This document shows positions 12,314 through 25,783 of a stretch of DNA of 64,000 nt, in pieces. This DNA is from Odiellus spinosus (Eukaryota; Arthropoda; Arachnida; Opiliones; Phalangiidae), in NCBI GenBank assembly GCA_963920705.1, contig OY987234.1:19859794-19923793 (forward strand), given 5' to 3'. The translations under genes and the position numbers were made by a program. Within the stretch, counting starts at the first letter, position 1, and the number at the start of each line of letters is the position of its first letter. The notes beneath the pieces are model-generated. The model worked only from the letters and a program-made list of their open reading frames with translations. It did not search any database and was not told the origin of the DNA.

Positions 12314-13832
12314 TAACCATTTCACTTGTCCTTCTGATTAAATTTTCTTTCATCAGAGTTTAGGGAAATATCTAAAATGGTACACACTTTTATCACTCTG
12401 TCAAATGATTCTAATTAATTCTATGATTCACTTAAGGTGCGATAAGTTTTAGCAGCTTCGAACTAATCAAACGTTATAACCATTAAAACAGAATCAAGAT
12501 AAGCCATCTAAGGTCATAAATAGATCATATTTTTTTTCGAAATGATACGTCTCTCGCCAACGGACATTAACAGATAACCCTCAAAAAAAGTTATACTCAC
12601 AAGCGGGCCTCTTAGAGTCACCGAACTCTCAACCGCTCATTTTTCAACCAACTAAATAAGTGGAGAACCCAAATGTCCAAGTTAAAAAAAAAAAATATAT
12701 ATCTTTGCAAAAGCGTCCGGGGTCCTGGTTTCCATTAGAGATAAATTGACAGAATCTAAAAGGTGCCTTTAAGGTGTTGACAGCCGAGATACAGAGACAC
12801 GGTCGGTCTCCAACCATGAATACGGGATATCCAATAACTCGCTTGAATTACGAGGCAAAAATAATATACATAAAGAATATCTAGAGGAAAGTCTTAAGTC
12901 TTTCTAAGGCAAAGTCTCGCAAAAAAACATAATCTTAAGAATTTTAAAACACGATTAAAACTAGAAATGAGATGATAGACAAGTTTCCTGGTCCATTACA
13001 ACAAATTATTAAAAACCAAAGAGTTTGGATCACATTCGAATCTTCGAATCTCTTTCGAGCGAGTGGTCAGACACTTGGAGAACTCTGGTGTACAAAATGT
13101 TGGAACTCTTAGCCCAACTAGAGTTCACAAGAGTTCAAACTCTTTGCACAGTCAAAGCTGAATCACATGAACTAAGGTGAACAACAAAAACTCGCTTTCG
13201 AGTTCCAAAATTTTATACACCCTAGTTTCCAGATTTCAGTGCCATTTAAGTTCGCCTCTTTGGCATAAACCGGAAATACGTCAAGCGTGTGAAGTGATTC
13301 AAAACATATTTAAGTAATTATTGCAAATTTACAATTACCGTTCGTATTAAGCATTTTAAACTAGGCTCATTATGAAGCTCTATATTAATCTGTATATTTA
13401 AAAGAATACAAATTTTCAGGAGACTTGTTCTTCGAGGACCAAAAAGTTTAAATAGTCTCGGGGACTTAAGCGGGGCTTATCAAGGAAACCTTGTTTACGA
13501 CTTCCGTCGCGCGAGAGATTCCCTTTCGCGAATTTTCAGTTTTAAGATTTTTTTTTTACCATTTATTACATACGCTTGGACGGATAAATAAAAAAAAAAA
13601 TCATGAAAAGCTAGCTGAAAGGACGTTTGGTAATATTTCAGGGATATTCGAGGGCGTATACATCTAGCTAGCACCACGCGGTTTGAAAGATTTCCCTTGT
13701 TCTATCGAAAAGGGGTCGCCGGGGACACTAACAGCTGTTCTCGTACGCACGCGGGATGGTTAAGACTTAAGAACCAACTTTATATACTGCTAAAAAGGAA
13801 AAAAAAACCGAGCAAGGTTAAAAACCTCTTAG
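12314..13832. other. Non-coding stretch
   Basis: No gene or complete mobile element was recognised. Short purine runs and AT-rich sequence throughout. Confidence 0.5.
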
Positions 13833-13859
13833 TGATGATGATGATGATGATGAGGATGA
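13833..13859 (+). repeat. GAT trinucleotide microsatellite
   Basis: About seven uninterrupted GAT units followed by degenerate GAGGATGAG. It is not inside a recognisable coding region. Confidence 0.85.
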
Positions 13860-13956
13860 GAAACTATTACTATACTTTTAAATTAAAAGAGAGGGTGAAA
13901 TATGGATGATGTTAAAAATAGACTCGAGGAAAGATGGAACTCATGTTTTCATGATA

Positions 13957-14236
13957 GTCCTGGTCGATTTCCAAAACCGGAAGTCTAGAGAACCTCGCGA
14001 AAATTTTGGCGGGGAAAACTTTTTGTCACGTGATCGTCCGCCATCTTTTTGTAGTGTGAAAATAGCTACAGACTAACCAACGCCTCCTATACTTTATCAT
14101 ATAGGAAGCGTTGGACTAACAGCTTGAATTTGGTTTGTGGAAAATAAAATTATAAATAGTCTGGCAGCTTGCTACTACAAAAAGATGGCGGCACGGCTAT
14201 GAGACAAGGGCCCATTTCCGGCAAATCGACCAGGAC
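13957..14236 (+). mobile_element. Tc1/mariner-like MITE (TA target)
   Basis: A 280-bp segment with inverted ends GTCCTGGTCGATTT / AAATCGACCAGGAC, bounded by TA on both sides. Two nested inverted pairs lie inside: CCGCCATCTTTTTGTAGT with its complement, and a hairpin around CCAACGC...GCGTTGG. The TA boundary suggests Tc1/mariner but is only 2 bp, so the superfamily is provisional. A sequence resembling one end (TAGTCCTGGTTGATTTT) occurs alone near 58,350. Confidence 0.65.
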
Positions 14237-14472
14237 TATTGGGGCGAAATTATACTGGGTGCTCCAGAGCAATAGAAATCACTCTGAGAGCAATTGTAGT
14301 CAGAGAATTGTAGAAAAACGTATCTATTCCAGCTAATGGATATCTTTAAGTTGACACGTTCTTAAGAAATGAAAACGTTAAAAATATATTTCGGTTGTTA
14401 CACGATTTTTTATCGCCAAGATGGAATTGTACCTCTCTTTTCCATATATCCCTTTCAATGACTTTGTAATAT

Positions 14473-14809
14473 CAGAAGCCGATGAAACCCTCCTTTGAAG
14501 TCTACTACTCTAATGTTCCATATAGCGCTCCTCTCTGTATGGGTAAAACTCACAATTTTACGAGATCGGAGGGGTCCTACTTTATACCCCCTGTCTACGC
14601 AAAATTGGAAATTCTCTCTCTCCACAAACGACGACGTTTTTTTGACGAACTCCAAGGCTGCTAGAGATATTCGCTCGACGAAATCCTGCTCCGAAAAGAT
14701 CTATCGTTAGGAGGCGTACGAATCGCGCTTTTTGAAACTAACCCATACAGAGAGGGGTTGACAAGACCAGGGAGTAATAGACTTCAAAGGAGGGTTTCAT
14801 CGGCTTCTG
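14473..14809 (+). mobile_element. CAGAAG-family MITE, copy 7 (subfamily A)
   Basis: Complete copy with the direct repeat GTAATAT at 14,466-14,472 and 14,810-14,816. It carries subfamily A marks in both halves. Confidence 0.93.
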
Positions 14810-14816
14810 GTAATAT

Positions 14817-16622
14817 ATATAAACATGTTATTGGTCAACCAATATTTGATCTCCAAACCAACATCCGATGACTGTTGGCGATTAAAATATTATCATATTA
14901 ATTTAAGAGACTGCTACTTCAACTAAACTATGTCAGGTCAAAATTATAAATGAAAGCTCTTGCTGAATTTAATATATTCTTGGGAAAATTTTACATCTCA
15001 ATTTATTAAAGGTTTCAAATAATATAAAGTCCGTTCGCTGAGAAACATCTGGCAGCGGTCTAATTATAATTATAATGAAGGGGGCCATTCAATGTTCCTT
15101 TTCAAAATCAAAAAAACAGTCGATTTAAGGGATGAGAGACAGGACCAGTCCCGTGAAAGAGGAAGCATACTACACCCGAAAAAGAGTAGAGATTAAAACG
15201 TCGCCCGTGATAAGACATCTTAAATAACACGAACCCACGGGGGGAGATGTACTCAGTGCCTACTGCGGGTACCCAACACTCTTCTCTTCCTTTACTTGGA
15301 CTATAAAGCCCTTTAATCCTCTAAAGAGATTGGGTTGACTCCGGAACTAACTACTTCCAGGATGCCTAGCTTCAAAAGCGATATAGTGCCGTTGCAAAAT
15401 TACGAAGAAAGCCTAAAACAACTGGAGGAATTGACGAGGGGAAAGAGGAGTGTGTACAGTCCATTTAACGTATTACAAGCAACGAAATAATAACCAATAA
15501 AATCTGGAAAAGATGGTACAGTCGGGAGAGAAGAAACCCACCAACATTTCACCTTCGTACGAATTGCTTCAATCAATTCGGATAATCTGGCGAAAGAAAG
15601 CGAGAGTTTGATGGTTTTCGACATCCGAGAACTAGCGGGGAGACATTAGTTTGTTTAAATAACTCGAGGTAATAACGTCATGACGTGGGAAGTAAGGAAA
15701 AAGGTTATATTGACGCTAACGATGTTTCGAACATCCGAAGCTCGGTAAGCCTTGGCTCAATTATAGTTAACGAACTCCTGGATGGCTGGCTTTCTCTATA
15801 TGAAAAGAGACCGTTCAGGAATTACGTCGAGTTCCGGAATCTATCCTCGAAATCAGTTTCACGTTTCAGCGTGTACAAATCTATCGGTACTTTCGACATG
15901 GCAAGGTTTTATCGAGTTTGAAGGAAACTCGGGTTCGGAATGTTGCGAATTCTTCATCTGACTCAGAAATCTACTAATGACTACCGCCTTGACTCCGAGA
16001 GTCAGTCAAAGATTCTTCTCACAGCCAGATCGAGCAATATATATAGAGGAAAGGGTTTGTTGGAGGTAAGGGATATAAGTGCGTGTCGATGTAAACGTAT
16101 ATAAAGCGTTAATAGCGATGAAAAGCTCTAGGGTCATCAAGTACTAAATAGTGGCCTGGTACTACCGAGGAATCAGCGGGGAATGAAAAATTACGACTAC
16201 TTCGCTGTTAATTGTAAATTTAACGCCGATATACTAACCGCTGGAAAGAAACCCAAAACGTAGTCTTGGTTAGAAGTCGAGATTAAAACAGGATTTTATG
16301 ATAACAATTATCGAATAAGGCGAGTTTAACGCCTTGTATTGAATACATATATGAATATTTAAAAGTAGTAAATAAGTATATTATGAATTAAAAAAATGCA
16401 TTATATATGGATTAATAAATATTGTATATCTTAAGTATTCGTAAGAAACTTATCTAACCAAATTAATGGGGTGGTTAGGACCCGATAGACGTTACAATTC
16501 CCCCAACCCATAAGAAAGATATTGAATCAAAGGCAGGATTTTTTGGTAATATACTTCTGTTGGAGATGAGTTGGATAATGAAAAAACCTGAGATGGATGG
16601 TGATAAAACGTTGAATCTCATA
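14817..16622. other. Non-coding stretch
   Basis: Includes slightly GC-richer DNA at about 15,130-16,000 with frames of 74-78 codons. None matches a family, and they lack convincing splice contexts, so I leave them uncalled. Confidence 0.45.
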
Positions 16623-16952
16623 GAGAAGAACCCACCTTTGAAGTCTATTACTCCCGGGTCTTGTTTACCCCTCTCTGTATGGGTTAGTTTCAAAAAGCGC
16701 GATTCGTACGCCTCCTAACGGTAGATATTTTCGGAGCGGGAGTTCGTCGAGCGAATATCTCTAGCAGCCTTGGAGTTCGTCAAAAAAACGTCGTCGTTTG
16801 TGGAGAGAGAGAATTTCCAATTTTCCGTATAAAGGGGGGTATGAAGTAGGACCCCTCCGATCTCGTAAAATTGTGAATTTACCCATACAGAGAGGAGCGC
16901 TATATCGAACATTAGAGTAGTAGACTTCAAAGGAGGGTTTCATCTACTTCTG
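16623..16952 (-). mobile_element. CAGAAG-family MITE, copy 8 (damaged left end)
   Basis: Subfamily A copy whose left end has decayed: GAGAAG is followed directly by AACCCACCTTTG, so about seven bases of the inverted repeat are missing. The right end reads CATCTACTTCTG instead of CATCGGCTTCTG, the same variant as copy 15. No target duplication is seen. Confidence 0.88.
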
Positions 16953-17774
16953 ATCAGGCCCACATACTACTAGAAAGGGTTAACAAGGAGGATGTCAAGC
17001 TTATCCCGGTGTACGTGTGTCTTTAGTACAGCGTCAAACTCTTTATCGTTATGTTTAATATTTTCCGACGGTTGTTGGACATCATATAGAGTCCAATATC
17101 GTTTACTAACGAGTAACATCTGCCCTCGGTTGATAAATGGAAAACATTAGTCGTTGAGAGAAGACGGGCACCCGTGATTAATGACGACAATACAGAGTTA
17201 AATAGAGGATTGAATTTCAAATTTAAATTCGTATTAAACCGCGGCAGACTGCTGACAGCGTGCAAGGACGCTTTTAAACGAAGATCCTGCAACAAGGCGG
17301 CGCGCGTTTATTTTAGAGATGCTAAAAAGCAGATTTCCTGATCGATAAATCAAAATGGAGGTCTAATGACGTACTAAAGAACATTTGTGGCTATGTTATA
17401 GCAAAGGAAAGGTGAAAATAAAAAATGGCGCTTCAAACCGCAGACAAAGTACTTGACAGTACTGGAATCCACTTCAGCTTTCCTTTAAAATCATTTTTAA
17501 AACCAAACCCCCTTCAACAGCGGTTAAAAAAAAAATTAAAAGTACGTATATTTATCATATCACGAAACATCATGTTTCTACCCACCTAATTTTGGATGAA
17601 AAAAGTTAAATGAAGCAAAGGGGTCAAGAGCGAGGGTCAAAGCAATAACATCACGTATTTAGAGTAAAATATCCAACCCCTCCTTTATCCGTTGTCTGTT
17701 CAAGGAACGAACGTGAATAAAATATAACGCAAGAAATGGTTAGTGGCTTTCTAACGATTATTTTTAAGCGTGTT

Positions 17775-18111
17775 CAGAAGCCGATGAAACCCTCCTTTGA
17801 AGTCTATTACTCCCGGGTCTTGTCTACCCCTCTCTGTATGGGCTATTCTCAAAAGGCGCGATTCGTACGCCTCCTAACGGCAGATATTTTCGGAGCGGGA
17901 GTTCGTCGAGCGAATATCTCTAGCAGCCTTGGAGTTTGTCCAAAAAACGTCGTCGTTTGTGGAGAGAGAGAATTTCCAATTTTCCGTAGACAGGGGGGAT
18001 GAAGTAGGACCCCTTCTAACTCGTAAAATTGGGAATTTTACCCATACAGAGAGGAGCGCTATATGGAACATTGGAGTAGTAGACTTCAAAGGAGGGTTTC
18101 ATCGGCTTCTG
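17775..18111 (-). mobile_element. CAGAAG-family MITE, copy 9 (subfamily B)
   Basis: Complete copy with the direct repeat GCGTGTT at 17,768-17,774 and 18,112-18,118. Its interior is almost the same as copies 6 and 13. Confidence 0.93.
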
Positions 18112-18118
18112 GCGTGTT

Positions 18119-20098
18119 CGAGATAATTTGACAAAGACTACTTTTTTATAGAGAAGGATCGGACTTCCTAAAGGTTTCGCCAATATTCGGCCTTATAAGG
18201 TGGAAAATTCTACACACTCATCTCTCTAAAAGAAGTTATTACATAGTAATTATTATTTCAACGATATTTAAGAACACTTGGGAGATAGAAAAGTAGGTAA
18301 AAATGCACCAGAATAAAAGCGATTTAGCCGATTTGGGCAAACACATGATGATGAATGCTCTATTATACAGATAACTTATTTTAAAAGAAACTACGCGGAG
18401 ATAAAGCGATGGTACCTCTTAAATATGGGGGTTGAACTCTGATGAAAATATATATACACCCAATCTTCACGATTATATAGCCATAATATAAAAAATAAGA
18501 ATCATACTAATTTCGTAGGGGTTAGAACATTTTGTTTATTTTAGTTTCGCCACCACGCAATTCGGAAAACGTGCCCGGCTTCTTTCAATGAATTCTACCA
18601 AAAATACTTAAGTTTTTTGAGGGTAGAGTTATTCATTTTAAAAATTTGTCTTTTTACATCCGGTTCATCCACCATTGACTGGTTTTCAACCAATCAGAGC
18701 CTCTATGATGTCATAGAAAACTTCGCGCGCATACCGGAAGTTGAGATGTAAATTTTCAAGCGAGAAACCTCCAAGCCAAGCCTTCACGCCACTCAAGGAC
18801 TCGATACACCTGGTGATGTTTCTAGACTCAAATTATAACTCAACCCAAAAGAACTAATCACGCCTCTTTCGATAATAAACTAGAAATTAGAATCCTTATC
18901 ATCTTGTTTTAATAAAAATTCATTAATTCAAAGAAGCAACATAAACAAAAAAATTATGGTTTTTAGTTACGTAAGACCTTTGGAAATTAGAAAGAAAAAA
19001 AAAAACATCCAGGGTTAAAGTGTTGAGTAACTGTATAAATGTGGGGGATATAAAGAAAAACACCCGTACTTTTGAGAATATTATAAACTTCTATTCCGGG
19101 GTCATTATACGCTATTCACTTTTGATGCCCATTAAGTTAACGTATCCTTCCTTAAGCCTTTTTCACTACAAGACCGTGTCAAGAGAAGAATGCAACGAAA
19201 GATTACGTTTAATTAAGGTTCATCTTGTGTCGAAAAAAACAAACCAGAGAACAATATAAGATCTGTTGTAAACGCTTAATGAAACGGATGGACATGGTGG
19301 GTATAGAAAAATTAAAAGAATGCGCGCCAATATGGAGAACTCAGACTGGATAGGAGACGCGAGTAACACCCCCTCTCCCTTTTTTTCCCGCCATTTAAAA
19401 GTCTTCTGGCAAGAGGCTCGCGCCAATTATTAGGCGGGCGCGTGGCTAATTCCTAAAGTAAACAAAAGCGGACAAGGAGTTTCCGGTAGCAGCGCCGTTA
19501 AGCGCTATAAAACGCCGCCGGGAAAGTCAAGTGCAGAAACTGAAATTCGGTCCATCCAATTACTATAGAACAATGAAGTTACGGATAGGGAAAGTAGAAA
19601 ACTTGGTTAGAAACTTCGCGGCTCGCGAAAGGCTAAGTATATACCCGTTGACTCGAATAAATGGGACGAACGTGATGTAACGAAGACTTTAATTTGGGGA
19701 AGAGCGTATCCCTATCCTCAGTTTTTGCCCATTTACGTAATGAAAGTGAAAACTTCCAAGGGTAAAAATATGTTAAGAGATCTATGGATAGAAGCCGCGT
19801 TCGCGTTACAAATAACATTTCGTACGAAGTTAAGCTCAATCAATATCTTTGAAACAAAAAATAGAGACAATAGCTACCCGTATTTCTTTTAGTGCGCTGA
19901 ACTAATTGCGAGGTCAAAACATAAAAATAGATTCAATTCTGTAGTTTTCACACCTTCCACAGTTTTGTAAGTACAAATGAAGGGGGTCGACACTCTTGAG
20001 CTTCTAAGTACAATTGAGTTCAGCTTTGGTATAGTGTACACATGATTTCTCAATTATCTGCACACTTTGCACAAACAACTTAATCTATATAAATTAAA
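18119..20098. other. Non-coding stretch
   Basis: No gene was recognised. A short CG-rich patch at about 19,420-19,530 and a weak inverted pair around 18,655-18,765 (ACATCCGG ... CCGGAAGTTGAGATGT) are the only structure seen. Confidence 0.45.
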
Positions 20099-20100
20099 TA

Positions 20101-20375
20101 GATGATATTATAAAAGAAGTAGTGGTTGCGACGTCTTGTTCGAATGTTGCTAACTACGTCACGAAATCACGTGAGCAGAGAAAATTTCAGCCCCACTTCT
20201 CGTATCGGCTTAGACGTTGAGAACAGGGGCTGAAATTCGCGCACCTGGATGAAGAAAAAGAAGCTTAAGAAATGCTCGATGCTCACGAGCGCTAGAGCTT
20301 TACGAGCTATTACGTAGCTGATGACGTCGACGGCAACATGCCATAAGTAAGCTCCTCCTCTTTTATAATATCATC
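20101..20375 (+). mobile_element. TA-flanked MITE
   Basis: A 275-bp segment with perfect 17-bp inverted ends GATGATATTATAAAAGA and TA on both sides. The inner arms are partly complementary and contain GACGTC and CACGTGA motifs. No second copy was found in the window, so the call rests on structure alone. Confidence 0.6.
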
Positions 20376-20852
20376 TATTCTCTACATAAGGTTTCCATAC
20401 GTCATGTTTTTAGCTCCTCCCCAGAGACAAAAAACCTGATTTTTAATAGCCTGGCTTATGAGGGACGTTTATCACCACTCCTAGATTGGATCAGGTGATA
20501 AAACTGAAGGTATATGATTGGAAAAAATTATATCTTTCCATAAAATGTTAATTAGAAAATGGGCCCATTTCAAAACGGGTTTTAATTTGGTAATGCGAAC
20601 GAGCCAACCTCGAAAAGAACTCTAGAGGGAGGAGAAGTTACGCCACGCTAACACTTAACGGTCATCAACATTAAGAAACGAGTCCATGCAGACTTTTAGG
20701 GTTAAGTTTATGGGAAGTTTAGAAGGAACGCGAGACTTTTAGATCTCGGTTTATAGTGTTTATGGGCAAGATTTATTAATTATATACTTGTTCAGATAAA
20801 GTCTTCGTGCGCGTATGAAGTTCACGAATCATAAAGAATTATTAGATTTTAT

Positions 20853-21188
20853 CAGAAGCCGATGAAACCCTCCATTGAAGTCTACTACTTCAATGTTCCA
20901 TATAGCGCTCCTCTCTGTATGGGTAAAATTCACAATTTTACGAGTTAGAAGGGGTCCTACTTCATCCCCCTGTCTACGGAAAATTGGAAATTCTCTCTCT
21001 CCACAAACGACGACGTTTTTTGGACGAACTCCAAGGCTGCTAGAGATATTCGCTCGACGAACTCCCGCTCCGAAAACATCTACCGTTAGGAGGCGTACGA
21101 ATCGCGTCTTTTTAGAATAACCCATATAGAGAGGGGTAGACAAGACCGGGGAGTAATAGACTTCAAAGGAGGGTTTCATCGGCTTCTG
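20853..21188 (+). mobile_element. CAGAAG-family MITE, copy 10 (subfamily B)
   Basis: Complete copy with the direct repeat ATTTTAT at 20,846-20,852 and 21,189-21,195. It carries several private substitutions, so it is older than copies 6, 9 and 13. Confidence 0.93.
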
Positions 21189-21195
21189 ATTTTAT

Positions 21196-22523
21196 AGACA
21201 TAGATCTGATCAAAATGAGCACCGAGTGAAAATCTCGTCTCCTAGATAATTAATTTTAAATAATAGATAAAAATGATATAAATCTAATCAGGTCTCAAAA
21301 ATTAATAAATTATTGTTTATACGAGCACTCTTAATTTATTTCATTATATTAAGATATCCTTTTATTTATTCTGAACCCATTTACAAACATTAATATTAAA
21401 ATTAAGTTTAATAAAACATTCTGAAGTAGTGTTTCAATATTGACACTACATAAAGGATAGACTAACGAGATTAAAATCCCCAGTAGTTTCGATATTATAT
21501 ATAACAAATGTCGAAAAGTCAAGATTGGAATCGTGGAAATCTTCCGGGAATCGAACAACAGTACAAGTGGTCCTATGGTATAGAAATACCAATCGAAAAT
21601 GTCAAAGAGAGTCTTCCCTTCCTTCCCTCTCCTCTCATTTTGATACTAGCCAACAATATCTTCACCCAAGAGGCAAGGCAATAGTCTTCAAAACTTTGAG
21701 GTCGATATCAACCTCCAAACAGAACTTACACGCTCTCTTATCTTAGTACGACGTATATTACTCGTATCACGCGTGTACCAATTCAATAAACAGGAAAAAT
21801 GAAACAAAAATATCCAAAGGCAGCTCGGATGTGTAATTTTTCACAAATACCTTTCCATTTGTTACTTCTAATATATCAAACCCCCATGTAGAAGAGTGTC
21901 TAAGGTACCATGGGACATAACCCCTTTTCAAAAACCATAAATTCAAAATGAGTTTAAGCCCATTCGCGAGGGAATTATCAATGTACACGTAGTTTATCAT
22001 CTGCACTAAGAATACAAAGAATTTATTTTAACACCGAGTTAATATAGGAAATGGGTTTTCCTACACGAAGGGTACAAGTAAATTATATACTTTTGTTCGA
22101 AAGAAGTTCACTCAAAGTCAATATGATTAGGGATAAAAAAATAACGATAACAGTACTCGTAACTCATTCTCCTTGCATTTTGCGTTATTGCTTTTAATTC
22201 AGTGGATAAACTAGGGGTGCGTTTAGTAACTTCATCGATTAGTCATATCTGACACCAATTTCTATTAAACGATTTTCGCGTCTCAAGTTACGAGGTCATG
22301 ATGTTGATCTAAGGTCATCCAAAACATGTTTGAGGATGACATGAACATCGGATTCATTGGTATAAAATACGAATTTCTGAAATAAAACCCTGTTTTCCAA
22401 ACATCAATATTTTGTCTAATATGATACGGATGATTTACCAATCAAAGAAGGACATACTAGTATAATAAGAGTCCGAATTTAATTTCTATAACTACTACTT
22501 ATAATAATTAAGCTTCGAATTAT
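21196..22523. other. Non-coding stretch
   Basis: AT-rich; small frames of 69-79 codons without any family signature. No repeats were recognised. Confidence 0.5.
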
Positions 22524-22530
22524 ATTGTAC

Positions 22531-22869
22531 CAGAAGCCGATGAAACCCTCCTTTGAAGTCTATTACTCCCTGGTCTTGTCTACCCCTCTCTGTATGAGTT
22601 AGTTTCAAAAAGCGCGATTCGTACGCCTCCTAAAGATAGATATTTTCGGAGCGGGAGTTCGTCGAGCGAATATCTCTAGCAGCCTTGGAGTTCGTCAAAA
22701 AAAACGTCGTCGTTTGTGGAGAGAGAGAATTTCCAATTTTGCGTAGACAAGGGGGTATAAAGTAGGACCCCTCCGATCTCGTAAAATTGTGAGTTTTACC
22801 CATACAGAGAAGAGCGCTATATGGAACATTAGAGTAGTAGACTTCAAAGGAGGGTTTCATCGGCTTCTG
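22531..22869 (-). mobile_element. CAGAAG-family MITE, copy 11 (subfamily A)
   Basis: Complete copy with the direct repeat ATTGTAC at 22,524-22,530 and 22,870-22,876. It carries subfamily A marks throughout. Confidence 0.93.
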
Positions 22870-23356
22870 ATTGTACCAATGTCCTAAACAAGGCTTCATA
22901 CACCCTTTAATCGTGTATGTACCGAATAGATGCGTAAACCAGAATGAAATAGGCTTTCCAGCTCATGGATATATGTTTACCCAGAAAGATCCAAATACTA
23001 GAGATTTACTAGTAGTAGTAGTAAATCAATAGTCCAACTTCGGTGTCTGGTCAAGGTTTTAGCATCATCTAATATATATACTGAATAGTCCAAAGTTCCC
23101 AAACCGGGACGTTACCAAGCTTTTCTCTCTCTCTTTCGAGGAATCCCCTGGGTCTCGAGAACTCCATAACGGATGGATATTTTTCGTTATTAATCATTTT
23201 TGTTTTATTATACATGGAACCGGCAAATGTACCGGAACGAAACTAACTGAGCTCGTATAGCGTATCTAGGTGAACATTCTCGGGGGACTAAGACAAGAAC
23301 AGCTTTCCCGTTGTATTTACCATTATTACAACAAGTAATTTTACAAAAGCTTCCAT

Positions 23357-23647
23357 CAAGAAGGATCAGATAAGGAGAGGAAAAGTGGGGCTGCGTTGAG
23401 TTAGAGAGAGAAGAGCCAATCTCCCACTCGGGTGGAAAGGGGGATAGGAAATTCTCGAGGTAAACTGTTGTCACGTGGTCGCTAGCTAGCGCGTCTCATA
23501 AAGGATTCGTTTTGCCCACGTGACAACAATTTACCACGAAGCATCTCTACCCCCGTCTGTCCCCCGTTCTCCCAGAGTGGGAGTTTAGGCCGACGCAGTA
23601 GGAGCCGCGCCGTTCCCACTTTTCCTCTCCTTATCTGATCTTTCTTG
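23357..23647 (+). mobile_element. CAAGAAGG-family MITE, copy 2
   Basis: 291 bp, the same length as the copy at 7770. The direct repeat CTTCCAT lies at 23,350-23,356 and 23,648-23,654. By eye only about three bases differ between the two copies. Confidence 0.93.
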
Positions 23648-24664
23648 CTTCCATTAATACTAAGTCTATATAATTTGGTGAGAAGAACTTTATGGCTAGA
23701 ACTTAAACTTTGGTTTAATTAACTATGGGGTTCGTGTAAAACCAATATATACATATTTAATTACTAGGATATGGGCTTTAAATTTACCCCCAAACCAGCA
23801 GTTGACACACTCATTGGCCTGTAACAAGGTATTTAAATTTAATTTTAGCATTTACCAGCATATATCAACAATAATATTTTAAATTTAATTTTCTCAAACC
23901 CACGTCTAAAATATTGTTAATTTATGAACTATGGGATACGATAAAAGAAAGACATCTGCCTAAATACACATAATTACCATAGACTAAGCATAAAATTAAT
24001 AATTTCCATTCATAATTAATAAAAATGAAAGTTAGTCCTAGCTGCTTTCATCGCTACTTGAAGATACAGCCACGACACGAACCGTTTCATACCGTAAAAT
24101 ATTTTAAAATGAGAAGACAATGCTTTCAGACTGATATACATTCGTATTTCGTTAAATTTAAAACCCACGTTCCCACACTTTAAACTTTAGTACCATCTCT
24201 CGTGGGGAAAAAAACGCAAATATCAGGGATGAGAGAGAAGCAGGTGGATGAGGATGATTTCTCTTCCTCCGTCTCTCATCACTGGCGCAGCATCCTCACG
24301 AACATTATATCATCTCGTTCCAGCGAGGGATTCCTATCCGCGTGACTCAAAGCACGCTTTACGTTTAAAGACGAGCATTATCACGATTCCCTTCCTACTT
24401 TCGTTTCCTTAAAAAGGAGAGAGAGAATAGTTTGAAACCCCCAAAAGGTTACGTTCACATCAACGTATACACCAAAGAATGCCGACAAACGAGAATAATT
24501 ATTTTTCTTAAAAAGCTTACCGCTTCCTTGCCAATTACGAAACTTTTTTATACGTCGCGGTAAACTTTTAAGGGTTTATTTTATGTATATTATGTCTGTG
24601 TAGTAATAAAGATGGTTACGTAATGAGCAATTGATCAGAATTTATGGCTTTTTTTACGTTTTTG

Positions 24665-24996
24665 CAGAAGCCGATGAAACCCTCCTTTGAAGTCTATTAC
24701 TCCCGGGTCTTGTCTACCCCTCTCTGTATGGGTTAGTTTCAAAAAGCGCGATTCGTACGCCTCCTAACGGTAGATATTTTTGGAGCGGGAGTTCGTCGAG
24801 CGAATATCTCTAGCAGCCTTGGAGTTCGTCAAAAAAAAACGTCGTCGTTTGTGGAGAGAGAGAATTCCCAATTTTGCGTAGACAGGGGGTATGAAGTAGG
24901 ACCCCTCCGATCTCGTAAAATTGAGAATTTTACCCATACAGAGAGGAGCGCTATATGGAACATTAGAGTAGTAGACTTCAAAGGAGGGTTTCATCG
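24665..24996 (-). mobile_element. CAGAAG-family MITE, copy 12 (clipped right end)
   Basis: Subfamily A copy. The left end is complete. On the right the sequence stops at CATCG and is followed directly by GTTTTTG, which matches the seven bases before the left end (24,658-24,664 and 24,997-25,003). The last seven bases of the element (GCTTCTG) are therefore missing while the target duplication is kept. The alternative is two C-to-T changes in CTTCTG, which would leave no duplication. Confidence 0.88.
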
Positions 24997-25660
24997 GTTT
25001 TTGACGAATTAAGTTATTTATCGATTTAAGACATAGGCATACAAACTTTATCAAAACTCGCAAACAAAGGTTTAGCAGTAATTCGCAATTAATTATCAAA
25101 GTCGCAAACTTAAATCGGGTTGTCAATCACGATTTTTTGAAGCTTAAAATCAAGCTTTTTTGACATTTTCTTATCAGCGAAACCTTCGAATTAGTTTTGA
25201 TAACGTTTTTAAGCATATTTTAAGTCAAAATCAATTAAAAAACTTCATTATCAAAGTCTAGTATCCCTTTAAGTATTGGAGTAGAAGGTCAACTAACTTT
25301 CTGATTAGTTATAACAAATTCTTTTCAATTTAACATTTTAACCTTAACGTAATTTAATTTGTATCTAATTTGATATGATATAAACGAGTTCTAAAGGTAT
25401 AGTAACCCCGTGATTAATTTTTTATTCCTTATAAAACATTTACAAACCAATATGAAGCTAAAAATCAATTTTTAACTAATCAAAAAATCAGGCTTAACAA
25501 TAATTCATCGAGTTTTTGATATCTGGTAGTTAATTGATCGTGAGTCACGTGAGAGGTGATTTTATTCCGATAGTAATACGTTTCAAAGAGGCGAGAGTTT
25601 CGCTCGTTCGTCGGGGCCCGAAATTTGATTACAATATAAACTCTCCGTGGATTATTGTTA

Positions 25661-25783
25661 AGCCTACTTTCAGGGCAAGTTAATTCAATTAGACTAGCTT
25701 AATATCGGGCTGTAAATTTTCTCTACAACTGGATTAGACCTATAAAAACAATAAGGGATAAAGAAAATTGTCGCATTCTACCT
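25661..25783 (+). mobile_element. Kolobok T2-like MITE, right-half relic
   Basis: Matches only the right half of the family seen at 4616 and 26,457: AAGCCTACTTTCAGGGCAAG through GGATTAGACCTATAAAAACA to GCATTCTACCT, then TTAA at 25,784-25,787. The left half is gone and many substitutions are present, so this is an old copy. Confidence 0.7.

Noticed and set aside
18655-18770. Small inverted-repeat element around ACATCCGG ... CCGGAAGTTGAGATGT
   Set aside because: The inverted match is short and imperfect and there is no target duplication.
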